Source of the DNA: Actinokineospora fastidiosa
GTDB taxonomy: Bacteria; Actinomycetota; Actinomycetes; Mycobacteriales; Pseudonocardiaceae
DNA: 64,000 bases
Direction of reading: 5' to 3'
NCBI RefSeq assembly: GCF_014648415.1
Contig: NZ_BMRB01000002.1
Coordinates: forward strand, 1,819,260 to 1,883,259
The position numbers were made by a program, and so were the translations under genes. This document shows, piece by piece, positions 19,712-28,599 of the stretch (position 1 is its first letter; each line of letters begins with the position of its first letter). A model generated the notes under the pieces. That model was not told where the DNA came from, did not search any database, and saw nothing but the letters and a program-made list of their open reading frames with translations.

Positions 19712-21184
19712 TCACTCCTGCTCGACCAGGTGGGACTCGGCGAGCATGGAGCCGTCCCGGCTGGTCAGCGCGCAGACCAGGGTGCGGGCCGGGCTGCCCT
19801 GCTCGCGGTCGGCCTCCCACGCCTGCTTGGCGGGCACCAGCACGATCACGGACAGCCTGCCCAGCTGGCCCGGCTCGACCTGCCCGGACCGGAACTGCCA
19901 CAGGCAGTAGCTCTTGCCCAGGGCGGTCAGCTCGGTGGGGATGTAGTCCCAGTCGTCGTTCAGGGTGAGATAGCCGTAGACCTCGAAGGCGTGCGGCTCG
20001 TCGCACGGCTCGCCGCCGGGGAACGACGCGCCGTCCTGGATCACGCCGACGCCGCAGTAGCGGTTGGTGACCTCGAACTCGCGCACCTGCCCGCCCGCGC
20101 CGTAGGTGAAGGTGGTGATCGGGGTCGCCTGCTCGTCCTCGGCGGGCGCGTTCACCGCGTTGGCGAGCATGAACCCGAGGACACCGCCTGCCAGCGCGAT
20201 GACGGACGCGAGCGCGAGGACGAGCTGCCAGCCCATGCGCCGCTTCCGCACCGGCTGCTGCTGTTGGGGCGGCTGGGCCACCATCGTCGGGTAGCCGCCC
20301 GGGTACATCGCGGTCGGCCCGGTGTGCGGGCCGGTCGGCGGGCCGGGCTGGACGTGGGTGAGCAGGCCGCGCACCTGGGCGGCGGTCAGCCGGGCCTGCG
20401 GGTGGGTGTTCAGCAGGCCGGAGATGACCGACGCGAGCGCGCCGGAGCCGCGGGTCAGGAACGGGACCTCGTTGAGGATCGCGTGCATCGTGGCCGCGGT
20501 GTTGGCGCGCTCGAACGGCGAGTAGCCCTCGATGGCGAAGAACAGCACCGCGCCCAGCGCCCACAGGTCCGACGCGGCGCTGGCGGACTCGCCGCGCAGC
20601 TGCTCGGGCGCGAGGTAGGCGGGCGAGCCGATCAGCAGGCCGCTGGTGGTCAGCCTCGGGTCGTCGACGGACTGGGCGATGCCGAAGTCGGTCAGCTTCG
20701 CGCGGCCGTTGGCGGCGAGCATGATGTTGCTGGGCTTGACGTCGCGGTGCACGATCCCGGCCTGGTGCGCCGACTCCAGCGCCGAGAGCAGCTGCTCGGC
20801 CAGGCGGGCGACCGCGTCGGACTTGAGCGGCCCGCGCTCGCGGACCACGTCGGCCAGCGTGGGCGCCTGGATCAGCTCCATGACGATGTAGGTCGCGCCG
20901 GACTCCTGCACGACGTCGTACACCGTCACGACGGCCGGGTCGTTCAGCCTGCCCGCGGTGCGCGCCTCGCGGAGCACCCGCTCCTCGAACACCAGCCGCT
21001 CGGCCGCGGGCACGCCGTCGGGCAGGTGCAGCTCCTTGATCGCCACATGCCGCCCGATGGTGGTGTCCTCGGCGAGCCAGACGACGCCCATGCCGCCGCG
21101 GCCCAGCTCGTTGAGCACCCGGTAGCGGCCTGCGATGACGCGCTGGCTTCCCGGCGCTACCAGGGGTCCTGGCTGTTGGGACAC
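19712..21184 (-). CDS. Membrane Ser/Thr protein kinase with septum-formation-like sensor domain
   Basis: This 490-residue Hanks-type kinase has the GRGGMG loop (29-34), ATP lysine K50, catalytic D148 in HRDVKPSN, DFG at 166-168 and an APEQ substrate loop, all intact. A proline/glutamine-rich linker leads to one membrane helix (about 310-332). The outer part has no PASTA repeats; instead it shows C..PH..EV.G (PCDEPHAFEVYG) and a later tryptophan-cysteine pattern like the Septum_form domain. The start is the GTG at 21184, which follows AGGAGGT; the open frame continues upstream through thyX sequence out of register. It likely couples an envelope signal to phosphorylation. Confidence 0.9.
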   Translation of the reverse strand: MSQQPGPLVAPGSQRVIAGRYRVLNELGRGGMGVVWLAEDTTIGRHVAIKELHLPDGVPAAERLVFEERVLREARTAGRLNDPAVVTVYDVVQESGATYIVMELIQAPTLADVVRERGPLKSDAVARLAEQLLSALESAHQAGIVHRDVKPSNIMLAANGRAKLTDFGIAQSVDDPRLTTSGLLIGSPAYLAPEQLRGESASAASDLWALGAVLFFAIEGYSPFERANTAATMHAILNEVPFLTRGSGALASVISGLLNTHPQARLTAAQVRGLLTHVQPGPPTGPHTGPTAMYPGGYPTMVAQPPQQQQPVRKRRMGWQLVLALASVIALAGGVLGFMLANAVNAPAEDEQATPITTFTYGAGGQVREFEVTNRYCGVGVIQDGASFPGGEPCDEPHAFEVYGYLTLNDDWDYIPTELTALGKSYCLWQFRSGQVEPGQLGRLSVIVLVPAKQAWEADREQGSPARTLVCALTSRDGSMLAESHLVEQE

Positions 21185-21243
21185 GTCCACCTCCTGCGGA
21201 TGGCGGCCATCGTAGGTCAGCGGGGCCCGCCCGCAGACGCCGA

Positions 21244-21627
21244 TCAGCCGATCTCGTGCCCCGCCTCGCGCAGCGCCCGGACCGCCCGGTCGAGGTCGAC
21301 CGCCCGGACCAGCAGGTGGTCGGTGTCGAAGGTCGACAGCGCGAACAGCGGGACGCCCGCCTGGGCCAGCGCCCCGGCCAGCGCGGCCATGATGCCGGTC
21401 AGGGTGAACTCCAGCGGGCCGCGCACGGTGAGCAGGCGCCAGCCGGGCTCGGTCCGGCCGCCGTCGGGGGCGTGCTCGCTGGGCGTGACGACCGAGACCT
21501 CGGTCGCCGTCGCGGTCACCGAGACCAGACCGTCCCGGGTGAGGAGCTCGGCGGGCACGCCCGTGCCCGGGTCGAGCCGGGTGACGGTGTACTCGCCCGG
21601 CGCGACGTCGACCACCAGGCGGTTCAT
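21244..21627 (-). CDS. ACT domain protein
   Basis: This 127-residue protein appears to hold a divergent N-terminal half and a C-terminal ACT domain (about 62-125, [18 protein letters not shown]... [13 protein letters not shown]), a fold that binds amino acids or nucleotides. The first codons overlap the thyX stop (ATGA), so it is likely translated with thyX. The ligand is unknown. Confidence 0.8.
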   Translation of the reverse strand: MNRLVVDVAPGEYTVTRLDPGTGVPAELLTRDGLVSVTATATEVSVVTPSEHAPDGGRTEPGWRLLTVRGPLEFTLTGIMAALAGALAQAGVPLFALSTFDTDHLLVRAVDLDRAVRALREAGHEIG

Positions 21628-22376
21628 CCCTCGGCGACCAGCGGGCTCGAGGCGACCTCGGTGCCGTCGGGCAGCGCGGAGACGGTGAAGTCGGCGAACA
21701 CGTTCGGCGCGACCTTCTGCAGCTCGCGCAGGCAGTCGATGGCCAGCGCGCGGATCTCGATGTCGGCCTGCTCGGTGGCGCGCATGGCGATGAAGTGCCG
21801 CCAGGCGCGGTAGTTGCCGGTGACCACGATGCGGGTCTCGGTGGCGTTGGGCAGGATCGCGCGGGCGGCCTGGCGGGCCTGCTTGCGGCGCAGGGTCGCG
21901 CTGGGCACGTCGGCGAACTTCGCCTCAAGGCCCTTCAGCAGCTCCTTGTAGGCGTCCAGGCTGGCCTGGGCGGCCTCCAGGAACTTCGCGTGCAGCTCGG
22001 GGTCCTCGGCGATGACGTCCGGCTCGACCATCGCGGCGTTGCGCTCGGGCACGTAGCGCTGGGACAGCTGCGAGTAGGAGAAGTGCCGGTGCCGGATCAG
22101 CTCGTGGGTCAGCGACCGGGAGATGCCGGTGATGTAGAAGCTGACCGAGCCGTGCTCCAGCACCGAGAGGTGGCCGACCTCGATGATGTGGTTGATGTAG
22201 CCCGCGTTGGTCGCGGTGGCCGGGTTGGGCTTGCTCCACGACTGGTAGCAGGCGCGCCCGGCGAACTCGGCGAGCGCCTGCCCGCCGTCGGTGTCGGTCG
22301 TCCACGGCACGTCCGCCGGGGGGAAGAACTCCGTCTTCGCGATGAGCTGCACCTTGGGCGACACCGTCTCGGCCAC
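21624..22376 (-). CDS. thyX: Flavin-dependent thymidylate synthase
   Basis: ThyX makes dTMP from dUMP using FAD, NADPH and methylene-tetrahydrofolate. The 250-residue protein carries the signature [14 protein letters not shown] (the RHRx7S motif). The GTG at 22376 is the start because it follows GGAGAAGGAG at a good distance and gives the common N-terminus; the frame stays open upstream without a ribosome site. It heads the run thyX-ACT-kinase-TIGR03085-dapA-rnj; thyX-dapA linkage is known from mycobacteria. A perfect inverted repeat (22401-22422) lies 25 bases upstream. Confidence 0.96.
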   Translation of the reverse strand: MAETVSPKVQLIAKTEFFPPADVPWTTDTDGGQALAEFAGRACYQSWSKPNPATATNAGYINHIIEVGHLSVLEHGSVSFYITGISRSLTHELIRHRHFSYSQLSQRYVPERNAAMVEPDVIAEDPELHAKFLEAAQASLDAYKELLKGLEAKFADVPSATLRRKQARQAARAILPNATETRIVVTGNYRAWRHFIAMRATEQADIEIRALAIDCLRELQKVAPNVFADFTVSALPDGTEVASSPLVAEG

Positions 22377-22400
22377 TGACCCGCTCCTTCTCCTGATTCC

Positions 22401-22422
22401 GGGCCAGCCTAGGCGCTGGCCC
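22401..22422. promoter_or_regulatory. Inverted repeat in the thyX upstream region
   Basis: GGGCCAGC and GCTGGCCC form a perfect 8-bp inverted repeat around CTAGGC. It is between the divergent thyX and HicB-like genes, close to the thyX ribosome site, so it may be an operator or a leader hairpin. Confidence 0.35.
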
Positions 22423-22526
22423 CCCGGCGCTGAAATCCGACAGGTGGCGGCGTGCACAGCGACACATCCGTCACCATGGCGCGGCAGACAGTGGCGTGAT
22501 GTCAGATGTGGTGGCATGGTGGTGTC

Positions 22527-23039
22527 ATGGACCTGACGCCGTACATCACCTCGCTGCGGGACGACCTCACCGCCGCCGCCGCCGTGGGCGACGAGACCAC
22601 CCGGCGGGCCGCGGCCGCGCTGTCCGCCGCGCTGGAGCCCGCCGCCCGGCTGGCCATCATGAACGCCCTGGCCGACCTCGCCGCCGAGGTCACCGCGTCC
22701 CTGCCCGACCACGTGGTCGACGTCCGCCTCGACGGCCGCGACGTGCGCGTGGCGGTGTCGGGGGCGGCGCGCTCCGGGCCGGGCGAGGCGCCCCCGCCGC
22801 CGCCCCCGCACGACGGCGGCGAGATGAGCCGGATGACGTTGCGGCTGTTCGAGGAGCTGAAGGCCAAGGCGGAGCAGGCAGCGTCGGCGCAGGGCATGTC
22901 GCTGAACACGTTCGTCCAGCAGGCGGTCCAGGGGGCCGTGCACGGGGCGCTGCAGGGCAAGGGCTTCGGCGGCGGCAAGGGCTGGGGCGGATGGCCGGGC
23001 GAGCGCGGCTCGCGCGTGCAGGGCTGGTACGAGGGCTAG
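22527..23039 (+). CDS. HicB-like protein with ribbon-helix-helix C-terminus
   Basis: This 170-residue protein has a helical N-terminal region (about 1-90), a run of prolines (about 88-94), then an Arc-type ribbon-helix-helix segment: [17 protein letters not shown] and [12 protein letters not shown] (about 102-135), and a glycine-rich end. This matches the actinobacterial HicB-family antitoxins by the DNA-binding part, but no HicA toxin is beside it. The ATG at 22527 is preferred over one seven codons upstream because it begins the conserved MDLTPYI sequence. The DUF4097 gene follows 11 bp later and is probably co-transcribed. Confidence 0.75.
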   Translation: MDLTPYITSLRDDLTAAAAVGDETTRRAAAALSAALEPAARLAIMNALADLAAEVTASLPDHVVDVRLDGRDVRVAVSGAARSGPGEAPPPPPPHDGGEMSRMTLRLFEELKAKAEQAASAQGMSLNTFVQQAVQGAVHGALQGKGFGGGKGWGGWPGERGSRVQGWYEG

Positions 23040-23050
23040 GGGACACCACG

Positions 23051-23923
23051 ATGACGACGAGTGACACCATCCGGCGTCTCTCCTACGACGCCGACGGGCC
23101 GGTCGACATCACCGTCGGCATCGGCTCCGGCGCGGTGGAGGTCCACCTGCGCGACGAGCCGGGCGTGGACGTCGAGATCCGGCCCGCGGCCTCGGACAAC
23201 CCGTGGGCCGAGGGCCTCACCGCGCTGATGTCCTGGGTGGGCAGCGCCATGGGCGACGACCGCGCCCTCGACCTGTCCGGCGAGGCCGTCGCCCAGGCCC
23301 GGGTCGACTTCGGCGGCCGGGCGCTGTCGGTGCGCTCGGCCAAGAGCGGGCACCTGCGGGCCGTGCCGGTCGCGGTCGTGGTCCGCGCGCCCGCCGGGTC
23401 GTCGGTGAACTGCCGCACGGGCGACGGCGCCGTCACCGTGTCCGGCCGCGCGGACCGGGTCGAGGTCGGCACCACGGGTGGGGAGATCAGCGTCGACGAG
23501 GCCACCGGGGCGGTCCGCCTGACGTCCGGGACCGGCCCGATCCGGCTCGGCCCCGCTCCCGGGGGCGGTCACCTGCGCTCGGGCAGCGGGACGATCGAGG
23601 TGGCCGCGCTCGGCGGCTCGTCCACCGTGGCCACCAGCAGCGGCGAGATCCGGCTCGGCCGGGTCACCGCCGACCTGCTCGTGCGGACCGGCACCGGCGA
23701 CATCGCCATCAAGGAGGCGGTCTCCGGCACGGTCGAGCTGACCAGCGGCTCGGGCAGCTTCCGGGTCGGTGTGGCCGGTCCTGCGGAGTTCGACCTGGTC
23801 TCGACCTCGTCCGTGGCGCGCAGCGAGGTCCCGGTGACCCAGAAGCGCGTCGACGGGGTGCCGCTGCGGGTGAGCGGCCGCACCGGCTCCGGGACGATCC
23901 TCGTGCACAAGGCTGCGGTCTAG
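23051..23923 (+). CDS. DUF4097 beta-repeat protein
   Basis: This 290-residue protein is a right-handed beta-repeat protein of the DUF4097 (adhesin-like) family. After a start of [19 protein letters not shown] it shows repeated short strands with Gly-Asp/Ser-Gly turns ([58 protein letters not shown]). There is no signal peptide or membrane helix, so it seems cytoplasmic. Function is unknown. The ATG at 23051 lies 11 bp after the HicB-like gene. Its stop overlaps the convergent glycosylase gene by four bases. Confidence 0.82.
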   Translation: MTTSDTIRRLSYDADGPVDITVGIGSGAVEVHLRDEPGVDVEIRPAASDNPWAEGLTALMSWVGSAMGDDRALDLSGEAVAQARVDFGGRALSVRSAKSGHLRAVPVAVVVRAPAGSSVNCRTGDGAVTVSGRADRVEVGTTGGEISVDEATGAVRLTSGTGPIRLGPAPGGGHLRSGSGTIEVAALGGSSTVATSSGEIRLGRVTADLLVRTGTGDIAIKEAVSGTVELTSGSGSFRVGVAGPAEFDLVSTSSVARSEVPVTQKRVDGVPLRVSGRTGSGTILVHKAAV

Positions 23924-25137
23924 AGGCAGGCGGCGAGCGGGGCGACCAGGTCGCCGCGCTCGCCGACGGCCACCGCGTCCAGTTCCAGCCAATCGGCCAT
24001 CTCGCGCAGTTCCCCGGCCAGCTCGGCGGCCACCCGCGCGGTGTCCACACCGGACTCGGCGAAGGCGCCGTTGACGCGCAGGGTCCCGGTGGCCCGGTCG
24101 GCCTTGAGGTCGACGCGGGCGACCAGGGCGCCGTCGAGCAGGAACGGGAAGACGTAGTAGCCGTACTGGCGCTTGGGCTCGGGGACGTAGATCTCGATGC
24201 GGTAGTGGAAGCCGAACAGCCGCTCGGTGCGGTCGCGTTCCCACACCAGCGGGTCGAACGGGCACAGCAGCGCCCGCCCTCGGACGGCGCGCGGGGTGCG
24301 GGCGTCGACGTGGCGGTAGGCGGTGTGGCGCCAGCCGGGGATCGTCGTGGGGACCAGCTCGCCCGCGTCGACCAGCTCCAGCAGCGCCGTGCGGGCCATG
24401 TCCGGGGGCAGGCGGTAGTAGTCGCGCAGGTCGAACTCGGTGCCGACGCCGTGGGCGACGGCGGCGGCGCGCATGAGCCGCCGGGCGCACTCGTCGTCGG
24501 GGACCTCGCGGGTGAGGACCTCGGCGGGCAGGACGCGCTCGGGGAGGTCGTAGAGGCGCTGGAAGCCGCGCCGGGTGCCGGTGGTGAGCGCGCCGACGGC
24601 GAAGAGGTACTCGCAGGTGTGCTTGACGTCCGACCGGTTCCACCAGCCGCCGCGCGGGCGGGGCGCGCCGCCGCCCAGCTCGGTCTCCAGCGCGCCTGCG
24701 CCGATCGGGCCGAGCTCCTTGACCGCGGTGAGGACGTCGTCGACGAGGCCGGTGATGTTGGCGTTGTCGCGGCGCAGGAAGTCGGCGTAGCGGGTCTCGT
24801 AGTAGCGCATGCGCCAGCGCAGCAGCGGCCAGTCCTCGACCGGGATCAGGCTGGCGACGTGCGCCCAGTACTCGACCAGCATGCGCGGCTTGCGGGCCGT
24901 CGGGTTCCAGGCGGCGTCGTCGACCAGCGCCGGGTCGTAGCCGCCGATGCGGGAGAAGACGGGCATGTAGTGCGCCCGGACGGCCACGTTGACCGAGTCC
25001 AGCTGCAGCAGCTGGACCCGGGAGAGCACCTTGGCCAGGTGCCTGCGCGTGGGCGCGCCCGCCGGGCGCGCCTCGGCGAAGCCCTGCGCGGCCAGCGCTG
25101 TCCGGCGCGCGGCGGCGGTGGTCATGGTCTCGGTCAT
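23920..25137 (-). CDS. YcaQ-type winged-helix DNA glycosylase (crosslink repair)
   Basis: This 405-residue protein belongs to the AlkZ/YcaQ family, which unhooks interstrand crosslinks and removes bulky N-alkyl lesions; in Streptomyces a relative protects against the natural product azinomycin. The family's catalytic QxD motif is present as QLDSVNV (about residue 45), followed by three winged-helix regions and the conserved LLCPFDPLVWERDRTERLF stretch. The start is the ATG at 25137, which overlaps the stop of the EamA gene (ATGA). That coupling to an exporter suggests a self-protection pair, but it could be chance. Confidence 0.85.
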   Translation of the reverse strand: MTETMTTAAARRTALAAQGFAEARPAGAPTRRHLAKVLSRVQLLQLDSVNVAVRAHYMPVFSRIGGYDPALVDDAAWNPTARKPRMLVEYWAHVASLIPVEDWPLLRWRMRYYETRYADFLRRDNANITGLVDDVLTAVKELGPIGAGALETELGGGAPRPRGGWWNRSDVKHTCEYLFAVGALTTGTRRGFQRLYDLPERVLPAEVLTREVPDDECARRLMRAAAVAHGVGTEFDLRDYYRLPPDMARTALLELVDAGELVPTTIPGWRHTAYRHVDARTPRAVRGRALLCPFDPLVWERDRTERLFGFHYRIEIYVPEPKRQYGYYVFPFLLDGALVARVDLKADRATGTLRVNGAFAESGVDTARVAAELAGELREMADWLELDAVAVGERGDLVAPLAACL

Positions 25138-26072
25138 CGGCGCACCTCGCTCATCTCCGGCATCGTGCCATCGGGGGCCGACACTTTCCGCCGTTCGGCG
25201 CGGACGACCAGGATGACGGCCACCAGCACGATCGCGCCGCCGATGAGCTGCCACGGCCCGAACACCTCGTCGGCGACGAGGTAGCCGAGGATCACGGCGA
25301 TGAGCGGGTTCACGTAGGCGTAGGTCGCCACGGTCGAGACCGGCAGCCTGCCCAGCGCGAAGATGAACGAGCTGAAGGCGAACGCCCCGAACACCACGAG
25401 GTAGCCCCACGCCCACCACGCCGTCGCGGTGGTGGCGCCGAAGTCGAGACTCTCCCCCGTGACCCAGCCGCCCAGGAGCAGGGCGGCGCCGCCGACCAGC
25501 ATCTCGGTCGCGGCCAGGGCGAACGGGTTGGCCGGGGTGGGCAGCCGGGTGCTCAGCACCGTGCCAACGGACCAGCCCAGCGCGGCGAGCAGGACCAGCC
25601 AGGGCCCGAACCACGCCGACCCGTGCGTGCCCGCCACCGGGCCGCCCAGCAGCAGCACCGCCAGCCCGGCCAGGCCGATGGCCACGCCGACGAGCGTCAC
25701 CGCGGGCGGGCGCTCCCCCAGCATCCGGCGCAGGACGACGACGTAGAGCGGGATGGAGGCGACCAGGAGCGCGGCCAGGCCGGAGGCGACGTGCTGCTCG
25801 GCGACCACGACGAGCCCGTTGCCCCACGCGGGCAGCAGCAGCCCGACGAGGGCGGCCGTGCCGAACTGCGGCCACGTCATCCGCAAGGCCTTGACCCCGG
25901 CGACGAGCACCACGACGACGCCGAGCAGCAGGCCCGCGGCGACGAACCGCAGCCCGGCCGACAGCAGCGGCGGCATGGACTCCAGGGTGAGCCGGATCCC
26001 CAGATAGGTTGATCCCCAGACGACGTAGACGACGCCGAGCGCCGCCCATCCCAACCAGTTCCGCGTACCCAT
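25134..26072 (-). CDS. EamA (DMT superfamily) transporter
   Basis: This 312-residue membrane exporter has ten hydrophobic segments in two EamA repeats, beginning WGSTYLGIRLTLESMPPLLS and with VYVNPL-like text (AYVNPLIAVILGYLVADE) in the second repeat, the usual signature. It is of the YedA/RarD-like kind, moving small metabolites out. It heads a two-gene unit with the YcaQ-type glycosylase. A GNAT gene starts on the other strand 105 bp away. Confidence 0.88.
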   Translation of the reverse strand: MGTRNWLGWAALGVVYVVWGSTYLGIRLTLESMPPLLSAGLRFVAAGLLLGVVVVLVAGVKALRMTWPQFGTAALVGLLLPAWGNGLVVVAEQHVASGLAALLVASIPLYVVVLRRMLGERPPAVTLVGVAIGLAGLAVLLLGGPVAGTHGSAWFGPWLVLLAALGWSVGTVLSTRLPTPANPFALAATEMLVGGAALLLGGWVTGESLDFGATTATAWWAWGYLVVFGAFAFSSFIFALGRLPVSTVATYAYVNPLIAVILGYLVADEVFGPWQLIGGAIVLVAVILVVRAERRKVSAPDGTMPEMSEVRR

Positions 26073-26177
26073 ACCCGAAGCCTTGCATGAACCGCCGACG
26101 GTTGTTCACCGGTTATTCCGGCGGCCTGCGTCAACTTCCCGCCAAGGCGTCGGGACCGGTCCGATAGGTTCGCGGTC

Positions 26178-26735
26178 ATGGCCGAAGCCGCCGTGCGCCC
26201 CGCCCTGCCGACGGATGTCGCCGAGATCGCCCGCATCCAGGTCTCGACCTGGCAGACGGGCTACGCCGACCTCCTCCCGCCCGACGTGCTCGCGGGCCTG
26301 GACGCCGAGGCCGCCGCCACCCAGTGGCTGCGGACGATCGAGCAGGGCCCGGCCAGCGTGCTCGTGGCGACCGAGGGCCGGTGGGTGGTCGGGTTCTGCA
26401 GCGCCGGGGCGTCGCCGGAGTCGGAGTCGGCCGCCGCCGACGGCACCCCCGCCCCGGACGCGGAGACGGTCGGCTTGATCGCGACCCTGCTGGTCGAGCC
26501 CCGCTGGGGCCGCCGAGGACACGGGACGCGCCTGCTCGCCGCGGCCGGTGACGCGCTGCGCGCGGCGGGCATGACCAGGGCGATCGCCTGGACGCCCGAG
26601 CAGAACACCGCGGGCAGGCGCTTCTACCGGCGCGCGGGCTGGACCCCGGACGGCGTGCTCCGGACCCTGGACGCGGGCGGACGCCCGCTGCGTGAAATCC
26701 GGTTCACCGGTCCGGTGGCTCTCCCGCTGGAGTGA
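26178..26735 (+). CDS. GNAT family N-acetyltransferase
   Basis: This 185-residue protein has a single GNAT fold. The acetyl-CoA loop is in LLVEPRWGRRGHGTRLLAAA (about residues 100-119), and the ending of FYRRAGWTPDGVLR fits the usual final strands. An acidic/Ser insertion (about 82-95) separates two strands. The substrate is not known. It is divergent from the EamA-glycosylase pair. Confidence 0.88.
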   Translation: MAEAAVRPALPTDVAEIARIQVSTWQTGYADLLPPDVLAGLDAEAAATQWLRTIEQGPASVLVATEGRWVVGFCSAGASPESESAAADGTPAPDAETVGLIATLLVEPRWGRRGHGTRLLAAAGDALRAAGMTRAIAWTPEQNTAGRRFYRRAGWTPDGVLRTLDAGGRPLREIRFTGPVALPLE

Positions 26736-26851
26736 GTAACGTTCGGCCGTCCAGTGGTGACTAGACGGAGTACCGGTCCGGTTCCGCTCCCCGGGTGGGG
26801 GACGGTCAGGTAACGTCTGGGTCACGGGGTAGCTGTCAGGGGGTCCGACAC

Positions 26852-27361
26852 GTGTGGACGTGGCTGTGCGTCGCGCTCGCCGTCGCGGTCGGGTCCGCGC
26901 TGATCCCGTTCCTGAACCTCGAGCTGTTCGTGGTCGGCCTGGCGATGCAGCGCCCGGACATCCCGTGGGCGCTGATGGCGGCGGTGGTCGCGGTCGGCCA
27001 CGTGACGGGCAAGCTGTTCTACTACTACGCCGCGCGCGGCTCGATCCACCTGCCGAGGTTCATGCACCGCCGGGAGAAGGTGATGACCGACCGGCGGCTC
27101 CGATGGCAGCTGAGGACGAAACGCATCCGCGGATGGGTGTCCTGGCTGCGCGAGAAGTGCGAGGCCCACCCGCACTGGATGTTCGGCACGTACAGCGTGA
27201 GCGCGGTGGCCGGACTGCCCCCGTTCATGGCGATGACCGTGCTGGCGGGGTTGGTGCGGATGAAGGTGACGGCGTTCCTCAGCGCGGGGATAGCCGGGCG
27301 GTTCGTCCGGTTCAGCCTCCTGGCCGCCTCACCGGCGATGTTCCACGGGTGGTTCCACTAG
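26852..27361 (+). CDS. Small multi-pass membrane protein, DedA/VTT-like
   Basis: This 169-residue protein has four likely membrane segments (about 4-24, 33-53, 112-135, 140-162) with a basic loop between the second and third. The order of a small-residue-rich helix, an amphipathic FYYYAARG region and a late SVSAVAGLPPF block is reminiscent of the VTT/DedA family, but it is shorter than usual. The GTG at 26852 is the start (GGGGGT upstream, membrane helix follows at once). Function is unknown; it converges with the XRE regulator. Confidence 0.6.
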   Translation: MWTWLCVALAVAVGSALIPFLNLELFVVGLAMQRPDIPWALMAAVVAVGHVTGKLFYYYAARGSIHLPRFMHRREKVMTDRRLRWQLRTKRIRGWVSWLREKCEAHPHWMFGTYSVSAVAGLPPFMAMTVLAGLVRMKVTAFLSAGIAGRFVRFSLLAASPAMFHGWFH

Positions 27362-27404
27362 GAAGGCAGCCCAGGCGGACGGGGGGAAGTGCCCGGCGTT
27401 TGCC

Positions 27405-28274
27405 TCAGTCACCGTTGCCCGCCTCCAACTTGTCGTAGTAGTCGGCGTATTCGCTGAGGATGAAGCGCGAGTCGCGGGCGCTCAGCGCCTGCTCACCGAG
27501 CTTCCCCAGCACGAGCCGGTAGCTGGCGATGTCACCGGGCTGCTCCAGAAACAGGCAGCGGTTCTGGGTTTCCACGTAAACCACCGGGTCGTGGTCGGCG
27601 AACTGCATATAGGTGAACGGTCCGCCCATTCCCGCGTGTGGGCCGAGGGATTCGGGGATGACCCGCACGGCACAACCATCCTGCGAGGACGTGAGGAGGA
27701 GCTGCAACAGCTGTTCGTGCATCGCCGCTGGCCCACCGATGGGGAGCCGGAGCGCGTGTTCGTGGAGGTAGAAGACGAACGTCGGGGAATCCGGGCCGCG
27801 CACCAGCGATTGGCGCGCCAGCCTGCCCGCCACCCGGGGCTCGATCCCGTCCTCGGGAACCAGCCCGGTGCCCCGGATCATCGACCGCGCGTACTCCTCG
27901 GTCTGCAGGAGGCCCGGCACGCGGTTGATCTCCAGGCAGTAGATCAGGGTGGCGGTGGTCTCGTGCATGATGAGGGTGCGCAGCTGATCGGAAACCCGGT
28001 TGCTGGCTGGCTGCACCCAGGGGCCAGGCCGGTCGTCCTCGCACAGCCTGACGATGCGCTCGACCGTCTCCGGCTTGGCGCGGAGGTAGCCGAGCAGGAT
28101 CGCGGCCTCGGTTCCCGTGCAGCGGTTCAGTCCGCGCTCGACGCGCGAGAGCTTGCTGTTCGACCAGCCCAGCATGGCGGCCAGCTTCATACCGCTGACG
28201 CCTGCGGCCTCCCGGGCAGTGCGCAGCTCATCACCGAGTTCCCGCCTGCGGGCGGACGTCTGAATGGCGGTCAT
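27405..28274 (-). CDS. XRE regulator with DUF5753 domain
   Basis: This 289-residue transcription factor has an N-terminal helix-turn-helix (about 12-65, with AAMLGWSNSKLSRVERG) and a C-terminal DUF5753 domain (about 100-280), the layout of the many WhiJ/AbaA-like regulators of Streptomyces development and secondary metabolism. Members usually sit beside a small DUF397 protein; none is found here. Its target is not visible. It is the downstream neighbour of the DUF2277 gene but 68 bp away. Confidence 0.9.
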   Translation of the reverse strand: MTAIQTSARRRELGDELRTAREAAGVSGMKLAAMLGWSNSKLSRVERGLNRCTGTEAAILLGYLRAKPETVERIVRLCEDDRPGPWVQPASNRVSDQLRTLIMHETTATLIYCLEINRVPGLLQTEEYARSMIRGTGLVPEDGIEPRVAGRLARQSLVRGPDSPTFVFYLHEHALRLPIGGPAAMHEQLLQLLLTSSQDGCAVRVIPESLGPHAGMGGPFTYMQFADHDPVVYVETQNRCLFLEQPGDIASYRLVLGKLGEQALSARDSRFILSEYADYYDKLEAGNGD

Positions 28275-28342
28275 GCGGGCACGCTAGCGGCCCTGACCTG
28301 CGCCAACCTCCCGATCCGGAGCTATTGCACCGGATCGGATCA

Positions 28343-28582
28343 CTAGCTGGCTTCTTTTGTCCCGGGGGCAACGCGGGAGCCCTTGACGACCAGGCCCTCC
28401 AGCAGTTCCTCCGTGGCGGCCGCGATGGCGGCGACGGCGCGCTCGAAGACCTCCGCGTTGTGGGCTGCCGGGCGGTGGAAGCCGGAGATCTTGCGGACGT
28501 ACTGCCGCGCTGCGGCCTCGACGTCCGCCACGCCGGGGTCTTCGGTGTATGGGGGCCTGAGCGTCTTGATACTGCGGCACAT
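28343..28582 (-). CDS. DUF2277 family protein
   Basis: This is a 79-residue protein beginning MCRSIKTLRPP, the diagnostic start of DUF2277, followed by AARQYVRKISGF and a helical end. The cysteine at position 2 and basic core hint at nucleic-acid or metal binding, but no function is known. The ATG at 28582 is chosen from this family start; it follows GGGGGC. It is 17 bp after the GyrI-like gene. Confidence 0.85.
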   Translation of the reverse strand: MCRSIKTLRPPYTEDPGVADVEAAARQYVRKISGFHRPAAHNAEVFERAVAAIAAATEELLEGLVVKGSRVAPGTKEAS

Positions 28583-28599
28583 GCCCCCATACTGCCCCC

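Noticed and set aside
22527..23923. A HicA toxin gene next to the HicB-like protein
   Set aside because: No 60-80 codon frame with the HicA double-stranded RNA-binding fold is present on either strand nearby.
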